Assembly: GCF_024730665.1 (NCBI RefSeq)
Contig: NZ_CP084737.1
Location: 1 to 64,000 of the forward strand
DNA: 64,000 nucleotides
From: Coxiella-like endosymbiont
Lineage (GTDB): Bacteria > Pseudomonadota > Gammaproteobacteria > Coxiellales > Coxiellaceae
Direction: 5' to 3'
A program made the translations under genes and the position numbers. The notes beneath the pieces are model-generated. The model was not told where the DNA came from. It ran no database searches and saw only the letters and a list, made by a program, of their open reading frames with translations. Positions 1 through 9,971 of the stretch are shown here, piece after piece; position 1 is the stretch's first letter, and every line of letters begins with the position of its first letter.

Positions 1-84
1 TTTTAATAAAAATTCTGGTTGATATTGTTCAGTGCGCATTAAAAATTCTGTCGGGTTGATTATTTCACACGTAAATTTGATCAT
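1..84 (-). CDS. Start of an unidentified gene, cut by the window edge
   Basis: On the minus strand an ATG at 84-82 opens a frame that stays open to the window edge (28 codons, beginning MIKFTCEIINPTEF). It overlaps the end of the preceding fucose-synthase-like gene, whose TGA lies at 67-65, by 20 bases, so it looks like the next gene of the same sugar operon. Too little is visible to name a family. Its position suggests a sugar-nucleotide or O-antigen gene; that is inference from context only. Confidence 0.45.
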   Translation of the reverse strand, partial: MIKFTCEIINPTEFLMRTEQYQPEFLLK

Positions 85-1026
85 GCATATTTCTCCTCAT
101 TGAGTGAGCCAAATACCATCGGTAAGTAAATATCAGTCCTTTTCCTAAGGAGGTCTGTGCCGACCATCCTAACTCGTGTAACTTGCTATTGTCTAACCAC
201 TTTTGAAGCACGCCATCCGATTTGCTGCTATCCCAAACGATTTTACCCTTAAACCCCACTGTATTTGCCACCATTTCTGCTAAGTTTTTAATACTAATGT
301 CGTAACCGCAGCCAATATTAATTGGGTTGATGCTTGCTGTGATGTCGTTCTTCAATAATCGCGCCGTGGCTCTAGCTGCATCGTTTACATAGATTAACTC
401 GCGTCGAGGTAATCCTGAACCCCACAATACCACTATTTCAGATTGATTCAATTTCGCCTGATGAAATTTATTAATTAAAGCACCCACTACATGGGCGCTG
501 CTGGGATTAAAATTATCATAGGGACCATATAAGCTGTTAGGAATCGCAAAAATGAAATTCGTACCATATTGTTTGTTAAATGCCTCGCAAAGTTGGAAAG
601 CGGCTAACTTAGCAACTGCATAAGGTTGGCTCGTCGGTTCTAAATAATTTTCAAAAGAGAGTGTTCTTGTATGGGCTGAGAGGTATTTACAGGATACATA
701 CAAGAAGAGCCTAAAAAAATAGCTTTTTGAATATTTGACTGATGACAAGCTCGCATCACATTTAATGCAGTCAATAAATTGTCGATCATTAAATCAGCGG
801 GGATAGCTTGATTGAGAGCGATTCCACCACTGTTACCTAGTAATGAGATGACTTGATAAGGGGCATACTTTTGAAGTAATAATAGGATTTCATTTAAATT
901 ATGACCATCAATTTCTTTTTGTTTTATAGGAAGTAAGTCGTTTTGCGTCTTTTTAGCGAAGTGAAAAATCAATGCACGACCTAACATTTTGTCAGCACCC
1001 AAGATTAAGATTCGGTTATTTCGCAT
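65..1026 (-). CDS. GDP-L-fucose synthase-like epimerase/reductase, frameshifted as sequenced
   Basis: Short-chain dehydrogenase/reductase of the GDP-fucose synthase type, which converts a GDP-4-keto-6-deoxyhexose by epimerisation and NADPH reduction. The N-terminal half is read from ATG 1026 ([11 protein letters not shown]). The C-terminal half lies in another frame from about 650 down to the stop at 65. The SSCMYP serine segment and the YAVAK Tyr-Lys pair are present, one on each side of the break. Adding one T to the four-T tract at 653-656 (plus-strand aaaa) joins the halves into 320 residues, the usual family length. The nucleotide-binding loop reads GADKMLG, with Lys where the family normally has the middle Gly. 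The start overlaps the end of the upstream kinase (1016-1026), which suggests translational coupling. Family call is good; the exact sugar substrate is not shown. Confidence 0.75.
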
Positions 1027-2017
1027 CAAAACAATCTGGCTTGTACAATACAATTTGACTTCCTTTGCGTTCAAAACCAAACGTTACACGGATATAATTT
1101 TTGAGTTCTTCTCTAATACGTATTTGTGCTTTTGAATCAGCATAAAGCAATAGGAACCCCCACCGCCAGCACCGAGAATTTTGCCACCTTTTGCGCCAGC
1201 TTTTTTAGCTGATTCGTACATATAGTCAATTTCTGGTAAGGAAACCTTATCGGACAGTCCTTTTTTACATTGCCAAGCTTCATCTAATAACTTTCCAAAT
1301 TCATCTAATGGGATTTTAGGATTTGAGATAATAGAAGCTGCTTCTCCAACCATTGAATGTATAGTCTGCAAAATATTTTTTTCATACTAAAATTTTTAAC
1401 TTTACAAGATTCAATTTCGGTGGCGTAGCGTGAAAATCCTGTAAAATAAAGCATCAAGTTATGTTGTAGGACGTTCAATCTTTCTTTATCGACGATAATA
1501 GGTATCACTTTGTGATTATAATTTTTTGGAATGTAATAGTATTAAATCCTCCATAAGCGGCTGCGATTTGATCTTGACAGCCAACAACCTCTTGAATAAT
1601 TTCGCGTTCAATGTGGATTGCTTCTCGGGACAATTGTTTAGGTTCAGTCTGTTGACCCCGTAATGCCAATAAAGCATGTAGTAATCCCACGGTGAAGGAA
1701 CTACTGGATCCTAATCCAGAGCGTGCGGGTAAATCGGCGTTATGATGAATTTCGACACCTTCTTCCTGCTTTAGACGCGACAACACAGCTTTAACAGAAG
1801 GATGCTTAATTTCATGATAATTTTTCGTATTTTCAATGATTGAATAAACTATACGGTGCTTGTGTTCAAAAAAAGGCGGCAAATATCGACAAGAAATATA
1901 ACAATAACGATCAATGCTAGCACTGATAACACCGCCGCCATTTTCCTCATACCATTCAGGAAAATCGGTGCCTCCCCCGAAAAAAGAAATTCGAAATGGC
2001 GTACGACTGATAATCAT
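1016..2017 (-). CDS. GHMP-family sugar kinase (heptose 7-phosphate kinase type), three frameshifts as sequenced
   Basis: Sugar kinase of the GHMP superfamily, closest in appearance to D-glycero-D-manno-heptose 7-phosphate kinases that feed GDP-heptose synthesis for O-antigen. The N-terminus ([20 protein letters not shown]) and the ATP-binding segment [14 protein letters not shown] are intact. A C-terminal glycine-rich [11 protein letters not shown] segment lies near 1160-1190. The frame breaks three times, each at a homopolymer short of one base: plus-strand T6 at 1522-1527, T7 at 1376-1382 and C5 at 1157-1161. Restoring one base at each gives 334 continuous residues ending at TAA 1018-1016, typical for the family. 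The start overlaps the radical SAM stop by four bases, and the next gene starts inside its last codons. The specific substrate is inferred. Confidence 0.75.
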
Positions 2018-3513
2018 ATAGTGACTGCTTCCTCAAGCAGTAGCTTTCTGGGTAAACAAATCGATAACATATCTTTAATATGAGCGGTTACTTTCTCACC
2101 GAATTTTGTTTTTGTTAAGGTTAGATAACGAGAATTTGTAAAATAAGTTTTAAATGCTTGGTCACGAAAAGCAAGAACTTCAGCAGCCGTTAGATGTTCT
2201 GTAGGTAAGGGTGTGCACTCATAACTATGTTGAGAGTAGCCAATCCATGAATTTGGTAATTGCCATCCGTTGATTTTTGCCATTACATATAATTTAGATC
2301 CTGGATAAGCCATTGCACTGTAGAAATTAGCAAATTCGCAATTTGCCTCAATGGCCAAATCTAATGTTTCTTGCATGGATTTATGATCGTCATCCGGTAG
2401 ACCAAAAATATAATTGCCAATGACATTAATACCGGCGTCTTGGATTTTTTTCACTACTTGCAGTATTTCTTCGCTTCCCAATCGGCCTTTTCTAACCCCA
2501 TCGCGAACATGCTTACTTCCTGATTCAATACCTAATGCAAGCCAACGAAAACCGGCCTTTTTTAATTTATCTAAAAATTCGTCTCTAATAGTATCAACGC
2601 GAGCATAGGCCCAGATATTCAGGGCATAATCACGTTCGATTAGTAAATTGCAAATGCCAAGGACATGAGCGCGATTCAGAACGAACATTTCATCGACAAA
2701 CTTTATGTTTCTGATCCCATAATCTTTTACCAATCGATCAATATTTTTTACAACGGTTTCTGGTGACCACGTGCGATAAGATGATTTGCCAAAAGGTGCA
2801 TTAATACAACAAAAGGAACATTTGTAAGGACACCCTAGCGAAGTGTGTAAAGAAGCATAAGGTTGTCGCTCGTCAATATACTCAAAACAATGCCAGTTGT
2901 GTGCGCGGTAGAGATGCATTGGTAATAAATCCCAAGCACCATAGGGCATAGTTAATTCTAGGTCAGTAAGTAATTTTTCAATTTCATTACCAATGATTTG
3001 TTGTCCTACTCGATACCATAGGCTTTTTATTTTTGTAAATTGCGGGGATTTTTTGATGAGTTCGAGAGCAGTTTGTAAAATGGTTTGAGGTCCTTCGCGA
3101 TCACAGACGAAATCGATTTCTTCTTCTTGCATCGTCTGCAGCGGTAAAGCGGCTGGATGAGTTCCTGTCATCATGATTTTATAATCGCGATTAATTTCTT
3201 TTATTGCAGAGGCAATTTCTCCTGCTGCGGGCATGTTTTGCGTAGAGGCAGAAGGTTGAAAACCATAAACGACCAAAACAATCAAAGTAGGGAATTGACT
3301 ATCTCTCCCTATTTTTTCTGCTACCATCATGGGCGGTAAATTTTCTGCAGACGCATCAATGAGTTGAACTTCGCAGCCATTATGACGCAAATAGGTTGCA
3401 AAAAGGGCGGCTAAAGAAGGAGGTTCAATAGCTGAAAATTGATTGCTTAACCTTTGGTAAACTGCTTGGGTGTTGCCCGGATTAACTAGAACGATGGTTG
3501 GCTTTTTATTCAT
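2014..3513 (-). CDS. Radical SAM protein with N-terminal cobalamin-binding-like domain
   Basis: 499 residues. The first ~150 form a Rossmann-like B12-binding-type domain (MNKKPTIVLVNPGN; hydrophobic strand near LIVLVVYGF), but I see no clear DxHxxG cobalamin motif. Around residues 225-240 the motif CPYKCSFC supplies the CxxxCxxC cysteines that ligate the 4Fe-4S cluster, and the radical SAM barrel follows. Such B12-radical SAM enzymes often methylate or rearrange unactivated carbons of sugars or lipids. Set between an epimerase and a sugar kinase, a role in making an unusual branched or methylated O-antigen sugar is a reasonable inference; Coxiella phase I LPS is known for the branched sugars virenose and dihydrohydroxystreptose. 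The stop overlaps the kinase start (ATGA). The frame is intact. Confidence 0.8.
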   Translation of the reverse strand: MNKKPTIVLVNPGNTQAVYQRLSNQFSAIEPPSLAALFATYLRHNGCEVQLIDASAENLPPMMVAEKIGRDSQFPTLIVLVVYGFQPSASTQNMPAAGEIASAIKEINRDYKIMMTGTHPAALPLQTMQEEEIDFVCDREGPQTILQTALELIKKSPQFTKIKSLWYRVGQQIIGNEIEKLLTDLELTMPYGAWDLLPMHLYRAHNWHCFEYIDERQPYASLHTSLGCPYKCSFCCINAPFGKSSYRTWSPETVVKNIDRLVKDYGIRNIKFVDEMFVLNRAHVLGICNLLIERDYALNIWAYARVDTIRDEFLDKLKKAGFRWLALGIESGSKHVRDGVRKGRLGSEEILQVVKKIQDAGINVIGNYIFGLPDDDHKSMQETLDLAIEANCEFANFYSAMAYPGSKLYVMAKINGWQLPNSWIGYSQHSYECTPLPTEHLTAAEVLAFRDQAFKTYFTNSRYLTLTKTKFGEKVTAHIKDMLSICLPRKLLLEEAVTI

Positions 3514-3540
3514 AGAATCTTCTTGACGCTTATATAATGC

Positions 3541-4476
3541 CTATACGTTAGAGTACATACTGTTCCGCAGCATAGTATAACCTTTTATTAATTCAATGAT
3601 ACCATCGTCAATGGAACATTGTGGCATATAACCTGTATTCTCTATTTTTTTGTTTGAAATAATATAATTTCTTTGATCAGGATCTTTCCCACAAGGGGCT
3701 TCAACATAATGAAAATCCGGCAAATGAGCCTTGATTCTTGCGCATAATTCTACTTTAGAAAGATTGGCATTCGACAAACCGACATTAAAAATTTCTCCTT
3801 TCAATAAATCAAAATGAGTAATGGCGTGTAAAAATGCTCTAGCTACATCTCTAACATGAATATAATTGCGTTTGAAATGTCCTTCAAATAATACTAAAAA
3901 TCCATCATAAACAGCACGATAGGTGAAATCATTAACAAGCAAATCTAAACGCATCCTTGGAGACATACCAAATACTGTTGCTAATCGGTAGCTAACAGCA
4001 TTTGGGTGTTCCATCAGCGCTTTTTCCGCTTCTACTTTTCCAATCGCGTAATGGGAAATAGGGTTTAACGGAGAAGTTTCATCGCAGAAATGTTTTTTAT
4101 CGCCAAAACCATAAGCACTGTTAGTTGTTGGCATGATAACGCGTTGCTGCGGACTAATGTTTTTCAGCATCATCAAAACTGCTTCTTTATTAACAGATGT
4201 TGCTGTAAGAGGATCTTGATTGCACAAAGGGGCGCCTACTAACGCAGCAAGAGGAACAATGTAATCAGCTCCCTTGATCAAGGGAAGCATGGTTGATTTT
4301 AAACGGACGTCACCTTTAATTATCTCGAAATTTTTGTGATGACAAACGGTGTTTAAACTATTTTGTTTATAACGGAAATTGTCGATGACGGTAATTTTAT
4401 ACCCTTGAGCCAGTAATTCTGGAACACATATTGAACCAAGATAACCGGCGCCCCCTGTGACTAGAATAGTTTCCAT
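3541..4476 (-). CDS. NAD-dependent sugar-nucleotide epimerase/dehydratase
   Basis: 311-residue extended short-chain dehydrogenase. The N-terminal NAD-binding motif is TGGAGYLGS at residues 6-14. The catalytic Tyr-Lys pair is in HYAIGK (about residues 142-147), preceded by a TTNSAYG segment carrying the Ser/Thr. A nucleoside-binding region with NYIHVRDVARAF is also seen. It resembles UDP-glucose 4-epimerase-like and dTDP-sugar-modifying enzymes; which nucleotide sugar it uses cannot be told from the sequence. It is the first gene of the minus-strand sugar operon, 27 bases upstream of the radical SAM gene. A purine stretch (AAGAAG) precedes the ATG as a weak ribosome site. Confidence 0.85.
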   Translation of the reverse strand: METILVTGGAGYLGSICVPELLAQGYKITVIDNFRYKQNSLNTVCHHKNFEIIKGDVRLKSTMLPLIKGADYIVPLAALVGAPLCNQDPLTATSVNKEAVLMMLKNISPQQRVIMPTTNSAYGFGDKKHFCDETSPLNPISHYAIGKVEAEKALMEHPNAVSYRLATVFGMSPRMRLDLLVNDFTYRAVYDGFLVLFEGHFKRNYIHVRDVARAFLHAITHFDLLKGEIFNVGLSNANLSKVELCARIKAHLPDFHYVEAPCGKDPDQRNYIISNKKIENTGYMPQCSIDDGIIELIKGYTMLRNSMYSNV

Positions 4477-6651
4477 TGTTTATTCTTCTTACTCCAATAC
4501 TTTTGAAATTTATAAGGCTAACAAACAATCCGACCTACCTTAACTAAATTTCACTTTGTTCTCGATAACCCAATAAACGAAATCAGATTCTATAATAATG
4601 ACATTTTTTTATGATTTTATCTATTTTAAAAAGTTAAAGAGCAATGTTCAAATGGAAATTTATATTAATTAAGCAAAATGCATTTATAGATCATTCTTAT
4701 TTTTTTAGAATTTTTCCTTAATTGTTAACCAATTAACTAGATTTAGTATAATTTTGGCTGTTTTAGCGATGAATGCTTTTAAAGTCAGATGCATTTTAAA
4801 AGTTGGGTTTTTGAAAATATAAAAGTAATGTAGATCTAATAACATAGTATTAAAAACAATGCTGTATGCCAGAATTTATAGCAAGTCAATAACAATAAAA
4901 TAACTTCATGAATCATGCTAATTTAATAAGAATATGAATGGAGATCATTCCTCATTAGGAACAGATAGTAAGATTTTTGTAGTAATTGAGAAAGAACCCT
5001 ATTCGAAAGTAATTTTCCCTAAAAATACTCTTATTCTAACGACCTTATCAGATTCATAGGAAGGACATTAATAAACATATTAATGTCCTTCCTATGAATC
5101 TAAACTGATTAAATTATCATTATTTCCTTGCACGATCCTGGGAAAAAACCATTTTTATTATGCGATTTTTGGAACTGTTTAAAAAGAAATGCCAATAGAT
5201 AAGATGGAATTTTTCGTTGATGTTCTTTAAACAAAAAAATTATTTAAGATCTTTATTGAGATAATAGAGCAGGTCTTCGATTTTTTTTTGAAGTTTTCAT
5301 GGTAATTTTTTCGGATCAGTATCTGAAAAAGAGGATCTTGAATTTACTAGGCAAAAAGAGTGTTTCAAAACTTTCAATAAAAATATAGTTTGATTTAATA
5401 GTGCAAAATGAGCTAGCGTATACTTTTCAAAATCATAGTTATCCATCATATAGGAACATTTCTTCCAGGTTAAAAAATGACCAAAATATTAGGCTAGATT
5501 TTTTCTAAGAAAATATTATGAACTATATCAACACGTTAAATTGAGGCTTATTTTTCTGTTTCAATGGGATTTGCTTTCCAAGAATATTCATCTATCTATC
5601 ATTATTAAGCATTAAAATTTTAATTAAAAATCAATAATAAATGGTAAAAGCATTGGTTGGCATATAATTACTGATATTCTAAGTCAGTGCAATTTTCAGA
5701 GGCGCCGTATGCGTAATGTTATAAAAGTTAGCAGTTTTTACAATTAATAACTGCTTGTATTGACTGTTATTCCGTGTAGTTTTTTAATGTTTATGATATT
5801 TATTCTAGTAGTTATTCACTACTTTTTTAGCTTTTTCTTTTTTAGCAAGATTAGTAGAAGGGGTGGTTATTCTTATTCCTATACTCAGTTTATTTTACTA
5901 TTCACATAGAGAAAGAGAGTGCAAAATTTTTTACGTTTAATCTTATTTCCTATATTTTAGTGGGTGGGTTTCTGATACCAGTTTATTTGTTAGGTGTATG
6001 TATAGGGCTTGCAATATACAATTTGTTAGAGAAATATCTTTTGTGTTTACATTATTTATGTCCTGGCCAAAAATACCAGCAATAGCTTGTATTAAAATTT
6101 TTAAATAGTTTATTTCCCGATAATTCAAATTACATACTCAACGCAATAGTAGTAATATACTACCTTTTTTTATTGTTCAGTATTTAGATGCTATGATATG
6201 CGTTACCGTTTATTTTAGGTGCAGATAATTTATTTTGCCCATTTGCTTAGTTAAACGACCAGATTAATATTAAAAATTTTTGAATTTTTTAATAATTTTA
6301 GAGATTATAAGTATTATACAGTAACATTCTTTTTAGGAATTAAGGATATAATATCAGGAATTGATAACCCCTTAAATTTCAGAGAAATATGAGGATATAA
6401 CTAATCAAACCATATGAGAAGTTGTGAGACATTTGAAGGCTGATGGATTGTGTATTGACTACTTTAATGGCCTGATATTTATTTAAAGATCTAGCGCCGA
6501 TTGTCAAAAATAGAGAGTTTAATTTTATTTATCCAGGCATAACGCAATTAAAAAGAAAATAAAGCCAACTATCTGTCAGACTTATTGTTTAAAGTAATTT
6601 AAGTTGCAGAACCAATTTCATTTATTTGTTTAGGAAGATAGTTAGTGTATA
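4477..6651. other. 2.2 kb AT-rich stretch with no recognisable gene
   Basis: Stops are frequent in all frames and I could not match any stretch to a protein family. A 61-codon minus frame near 5943-6128 shows no family features. The region lies between divergent operons, so it should hold promoters for both, but I could not pick one with confidence. The one clear structure is the long hairpin at 5050-5101. Confidence 0.6.
5050..5101. repeat. Perfect 24-bp inverted repeat with 4-base loop
   Basis: The arms begin GATTCATAGGAAGGACATTA on the left and end in the exact complement on the right, around an AACA loop at 5074-5077. All 24 pairs match, counting the flanking A5050-T5101 pair. No T-run follows on either strand, so it is not a classical intrinsic terminator, and no gene end lies close by. 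Perfect pairing inside otherwise decayed DNA implies recent origin or selection. Confidence 0.9.
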
Positions 6652-7488
6652 GTGTTTAAATTTAACGGAGAAGATGTGTTTAAAGTTTATTTAAAACAGG
6701 AGCAATTGCAACTTGCCCGAAAGGATTTGATGGATGTACTTTGTATGACCCCATTTTGGATCTATTTAGGTTTGGCTGAGATTCGATGGCAGTACAAAAG
6801 ATCAGTGCTAGGGCCTTTATGGATTACAATTAGTATGAGCATTTTTATTGGAGCAATTGGAATTGTCTACAGTAAATTATTCCAACAGTGTATTAGTAGC
6901 TATTTCCCTTTTCTTGTTTCAGGAATATTAACGTGGACATTTATATCTTCGCTTATTACGGAAAGCACTAATTTATTTAAAGAAGCAAAAACTTATATTA
7001 CTCAAATGAAGACACCTTATTTGTTGCAAGCTTTTAAATTAGTCTTTCGTCATTTGATTGTTTTTGCTCATAATTTTGTAGTGTATTTGGTTGTAATGTT
7101 GATTTTTCATAAAAATCCATTTTGGAAATTTTTCATTTTTATTCCAGGGTTATTTTTAGTTACATTAAATATGTTGTGGATTTCTGTTTTCATTGGTATG
7201 ACCGGTGCTCGGTATCAGGATTTTACCCAAATAGTTAGAAGCCTTATTACTGTAGCATTCTTCGTTTCTCCTATTACTTGGCAGTTAAAACAGTTACATC
7301 AGCATCTCTTAGTCTTTTTATTGAATCCTTTTTACTATTTTTTAGATTTAGTAAGATCTCCTCTCATTGGGATTCCTCCCCAAATATCTAGTTGGACATT
7401 TGGGATTGTTTTCCTACTAATAGGTTCTGCGATCACATTTTTATTTTTTACAAAACACCGGAGAAACATCGCTTTTTGGATTAGTTAA
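6652..7488 (+). CDS. wzm: Polysaccharide/O-antigen ABC transporter permease (Wzm type)
   Basis: 278-residue ABC-2 type membrane permease that, with the ATPase encoded next, exports lipid-linked polysaccharide across the inner membrane. The amphipathic N-terminus containing YKRSVLGPLWI is typical of the Wzm/TagG family. About six hydrophobic segments follow, including IFIGAIGIVYSKLF, FLVSGILTWTFISSL, HNFVVYLVVMLIF, FIFIPGLFLVTLNML and a C-terminal pair. The only plausible start is GTG at 6652, with AGGAAG at 6632-6637 as a rather distant ribosome site. The stop codon TAA shares its last A with the ATG of the ATPase gene, so the two are translationally coupled. Confidence 0.88.
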   Translation: MFKFNGEDVFKVYLKQEQLQLARKDLMDVLCMTPFWIYLGLAEIRWQYKRSVLGPLWITISMSIFIGAIGIVYSKLFQQCISSYFPFLVSGILTWTFISSLITESTNLFKEAKTYITQMKTPYLLQAFKLVFRHLIVFAHNFVVYLVVMLIFHKNPFWKFFIFIPGLFLVTLNMLWISVFIGMTGARYQDFTQIVRSLITVAFFVSPITWQLKQLHQHLLVFLLNPFYYFLDLVRSPLIGIPPQISSWTFGIVFLLIGSAITFLFFTKHRRNIAFWIS

Positions 7489-8255
7489 TGGCTAATATTC
7501 AATTAGAAAACGTTGGTTTAAATTTCCCAATCTATGGTTTTGGTAGTCGTTCTCTAAAGAAGGGGTTGTTAGAAACCTTTGCTATAGGAGGGTTGTTAAA
7601 ATTTACCAATTCTATCGTTACTGTAGAGGCCTTAAAAAATATCAACCTATCGATTCACGATGGTGATCGTATAGCTTTAATAGGACATAATGGTTCTGGA
7701 AAATCTACTCTGATTAGAATATTAGCTGGTATTTATGAGCCGCAAAGAGGTAAGATGCAGGTAAATGGTAGAATTGGTAGTATTTTAGATACCCCATTAG
7801 GAATGGATCATGAAGCTTCTGGTTATGAAAACATAAAAATTAGAAGTATGTTATTACGCCTGTCCCGAGAACAAATGCGAGCGTTAATTCCTACTATTGA
7901 GGATTTTACCCAACTTGGAAGTTTTTTGAAAATGCCTGTGCGCACCTATTCTTCAGGTATGTTGGTTCGTCTTGCGTTTGCTTTATCCACTATGCTTATT
8001 CCTGATATTTTACTTATCGATGAAGTGATTAGCGTAGGTGATTCTGCTTTCATAGCAAAGGCTCAAGCAAGATTAGAACAACTCGTATATAGATCTAGAA
8101 TATTAATTGTCGCATCACATTCAGCCCAAGAACTCAAAAGATTTTGTAACAAAGCACTATGGTTGGAGCATGGAACAATGAAAATGTACGGTCCCCTAGA
8201 TGATGTATCCTTTGCTTATCAAGAATCATATAGGCGTGTCAATATAACTAGGTAA
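7488..8255 (+). CDS. wzt: Polysaccharide/O-antigen ABC transporter ATPase (Wzt type, short form)
   Basis: 255-residue ATPase partner of the Wzm permease. Walker A is GHNGSGKST (about residues 65-73), the signature is YSSGM where most ABC proteins have LSGGQ (normal for the Wzt/TagH subfamily), and Walker B is ILLIDE, followed by the H-loop segment VASHS. The protein ends about 60 residues after Walker B. It therefore lacks the C-terminal carbohydrate-binding domain found in Wzt proteins that recognise a chain-terminal sugar cap. That suggests export coupled to synthesis, without a terminal modification check. It overlaps wzm by one base. Confidence 0.87.
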   Translation: MANIQLENVGLNFPIYGFGSRSLKKGLLETFAIGGLLKFTNSIVTVEALKNINLSIHDGDRIALIGHNGSGKSTLIRILAGIYEPQRGKMQVNGRIGSILDTPLGMDHEASGYENIKIRSMLLRLSREQMRALIPTIEDFTQLGSFLKMPVRTYSSGMLVRLAFALSTMLIPDILLIDEVISVGDSAFIAKAQARLEQLVYRSRILIVASHSAQELKRFCNKALWLEHGTMKMYGPLDDVSFAYQESYRRVNITR

Positions 8256-8545
8256 TTCAAAATATGAAAGAAAAGATTATTAAGTAAGTAATTATAGTAT
8301 TAAAATGTGCATTTCCGGATGTTGTATAGAATGGTCTAAAAATAATAGCCGATACTGCAAATAACATTGACTGCTTATCACAAAATAATTTATATTTTCT
8401 CTTGCATAAATTTTTTTAAAAAGACTAGATAAGATATCCGGGTTTTTAACTTTTTTAATTTTAATCAATTTTTTATGTTTACATAAGATAAAAAAATAAA
8501 TTATTAGACAATCCAATAAAGAATCGGTTAATAGAAAGACTGTTT
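8256..8545. other. 290-base AT-rich stretch, nothing recognised
   Basis: Lies between the convergent wzt and glycosyltransferase genes. It is too AT-rich and stop-laden to support a gene, and I saw no GC-rich terminator hairpin. Confidence 0.5.
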
Positions 8546-9971
8546 TTATTTTTTTTTGTCGATTATTTCGAAATTTAGCAATGCTCCAGTTAACCAGTTG
8601 AGATGTAGTTTGCTTTTGTGTACTGATTTCAGAAATTCTTTAATGATTTTCTTTGTTAACCCATTGATATTTTTATGTAAGTTAAAAATACTCCTAAATA
8701 CCTTTATTCCCTTTTTCTTAGAGACTACTTCACTGTGCAACCCTACACTCCAATTTTGTAAAAAGAAGAATTTTGTAAATTTTGATTTAGTGATCTTTAA
8801 ATATATTTTTATAAAATGACTAATATAAAAAGCTAAAAAAAACGGGTATGAAGCAAATCGACTGGTTAAATTTCGTTGTCGAATAATACGTTTAAGTATC
8901 GAAATATCCTGATTTTCAATTAAAAGAGGTTCGCTGCATAAAATATCTAATAAAGGAATTGCACGATATAAATTGTTCTTTCTGATAATTAAAAAGCCTA
9001 AATAAATAAACTGTGAATAGGTTCTTTCTCCTAATTCTATTGCTTTATGACTTTCTAAAAAAACCTTTTTGTGACGGAAAAAGTTTCCGCAGAAATTAAT
9101 AGTGATTCTAATTGAGAATTGGATATATTTCTATTATTCATTAAGGCGACTATAGCTCGGTTGATGACATTTGGGAAAATTCTTGAAGAATGAATAGATT
9201 CTAAAGCAGTGGTGGATAGATGAAGACCATCGTGTGGTCCAAGATAATTATTTACCCCTGCTTCACCAGGATGCCAAGTATGATACAGAAATTCGTCTGG
9301 ATGCCAAATTTCTTGTTTTCCCAGATTAACCAAGCGAAATGTTAAATCATACGGACCGCAAATATAGCCAACAAAGTCAATATGTTCATCAGCACCTCCA
9401 ATATTTATCAAATCTTCACGTTTAGCACATAAACAGGCACCATAATTGCGACAATGAAGAGCGTCTTTGATAAGAGTTAATCCCACCGTCTTTTTATTTA
9501 AGTGATTAATGCAGCCATCTCCTAACACTTCTTCAAAGCTAGGGTAGCAAAAAGGATATAAATCCTTTCGATTATTACGGAACTGATCTAAGTGCAGAAT
9601 AATATGGGAATTTTTTTGAATTCTACAAAAATGCTTTCTAAGAAACTTGGTTTTACCATCACGTCAGAGTCACAAATAACAACGATATCTCCCTGGGAGA
9701 AAAAGATACCAACGTTGTACATGAGATGTTTATGATAATAACATTCCGTTGGCATTTCTAATAAAATCCATGTATCGACTTCTGTTTCAAACTGTTTGAT
9801 AGCATCTGAAATATATGAATAATATTCAACAATAATGATTTCAAATCGTTCGCGATACAAAGTTTGCTTTTCTAGATAATGCAGTAGATGAAAGCTTTCT
9901 CGCACTGACCAATCGATCAATACTAAACTGATTTTAGGACTAGCGCGAGAGGATTGCTTTATAAGTTTCAC
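8546..9971 (-). CDS. Family 2 glycosyltransferase, two frameshifts as sequenced
   Basis: The N-terminus (from ATG 9971) has the GT2 pattern ISLVLIDWSVRES, then VVICDSDVMVKPSFLE, whose DSD is the metal/nucleotide-sugar binding aspartate motif. The second segment includes GGADEHIDF and GPYDLTFRLVN, resembling the acceptor-side region. A third segment continues without stops from about 9056 to the stop at 8546. Two single-base shortfalls break the frame: plus-strand T7 at 9611-9617 and A7 at 9057-9063. Restoring one base in each gives about 475 continuous residues. It presumably adds a sugar to the O-antigen exported by the neighbouring Wzm/Wzt pair; donor and linkage are unknown. Confidence 0.72.

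Noticed and set aside
5943-6128. 61-codon minus-strand frame
   Set aside because: No ribosome site, no family resemblance, and it lies in very AT-rich DNA where such frames arise by chance.
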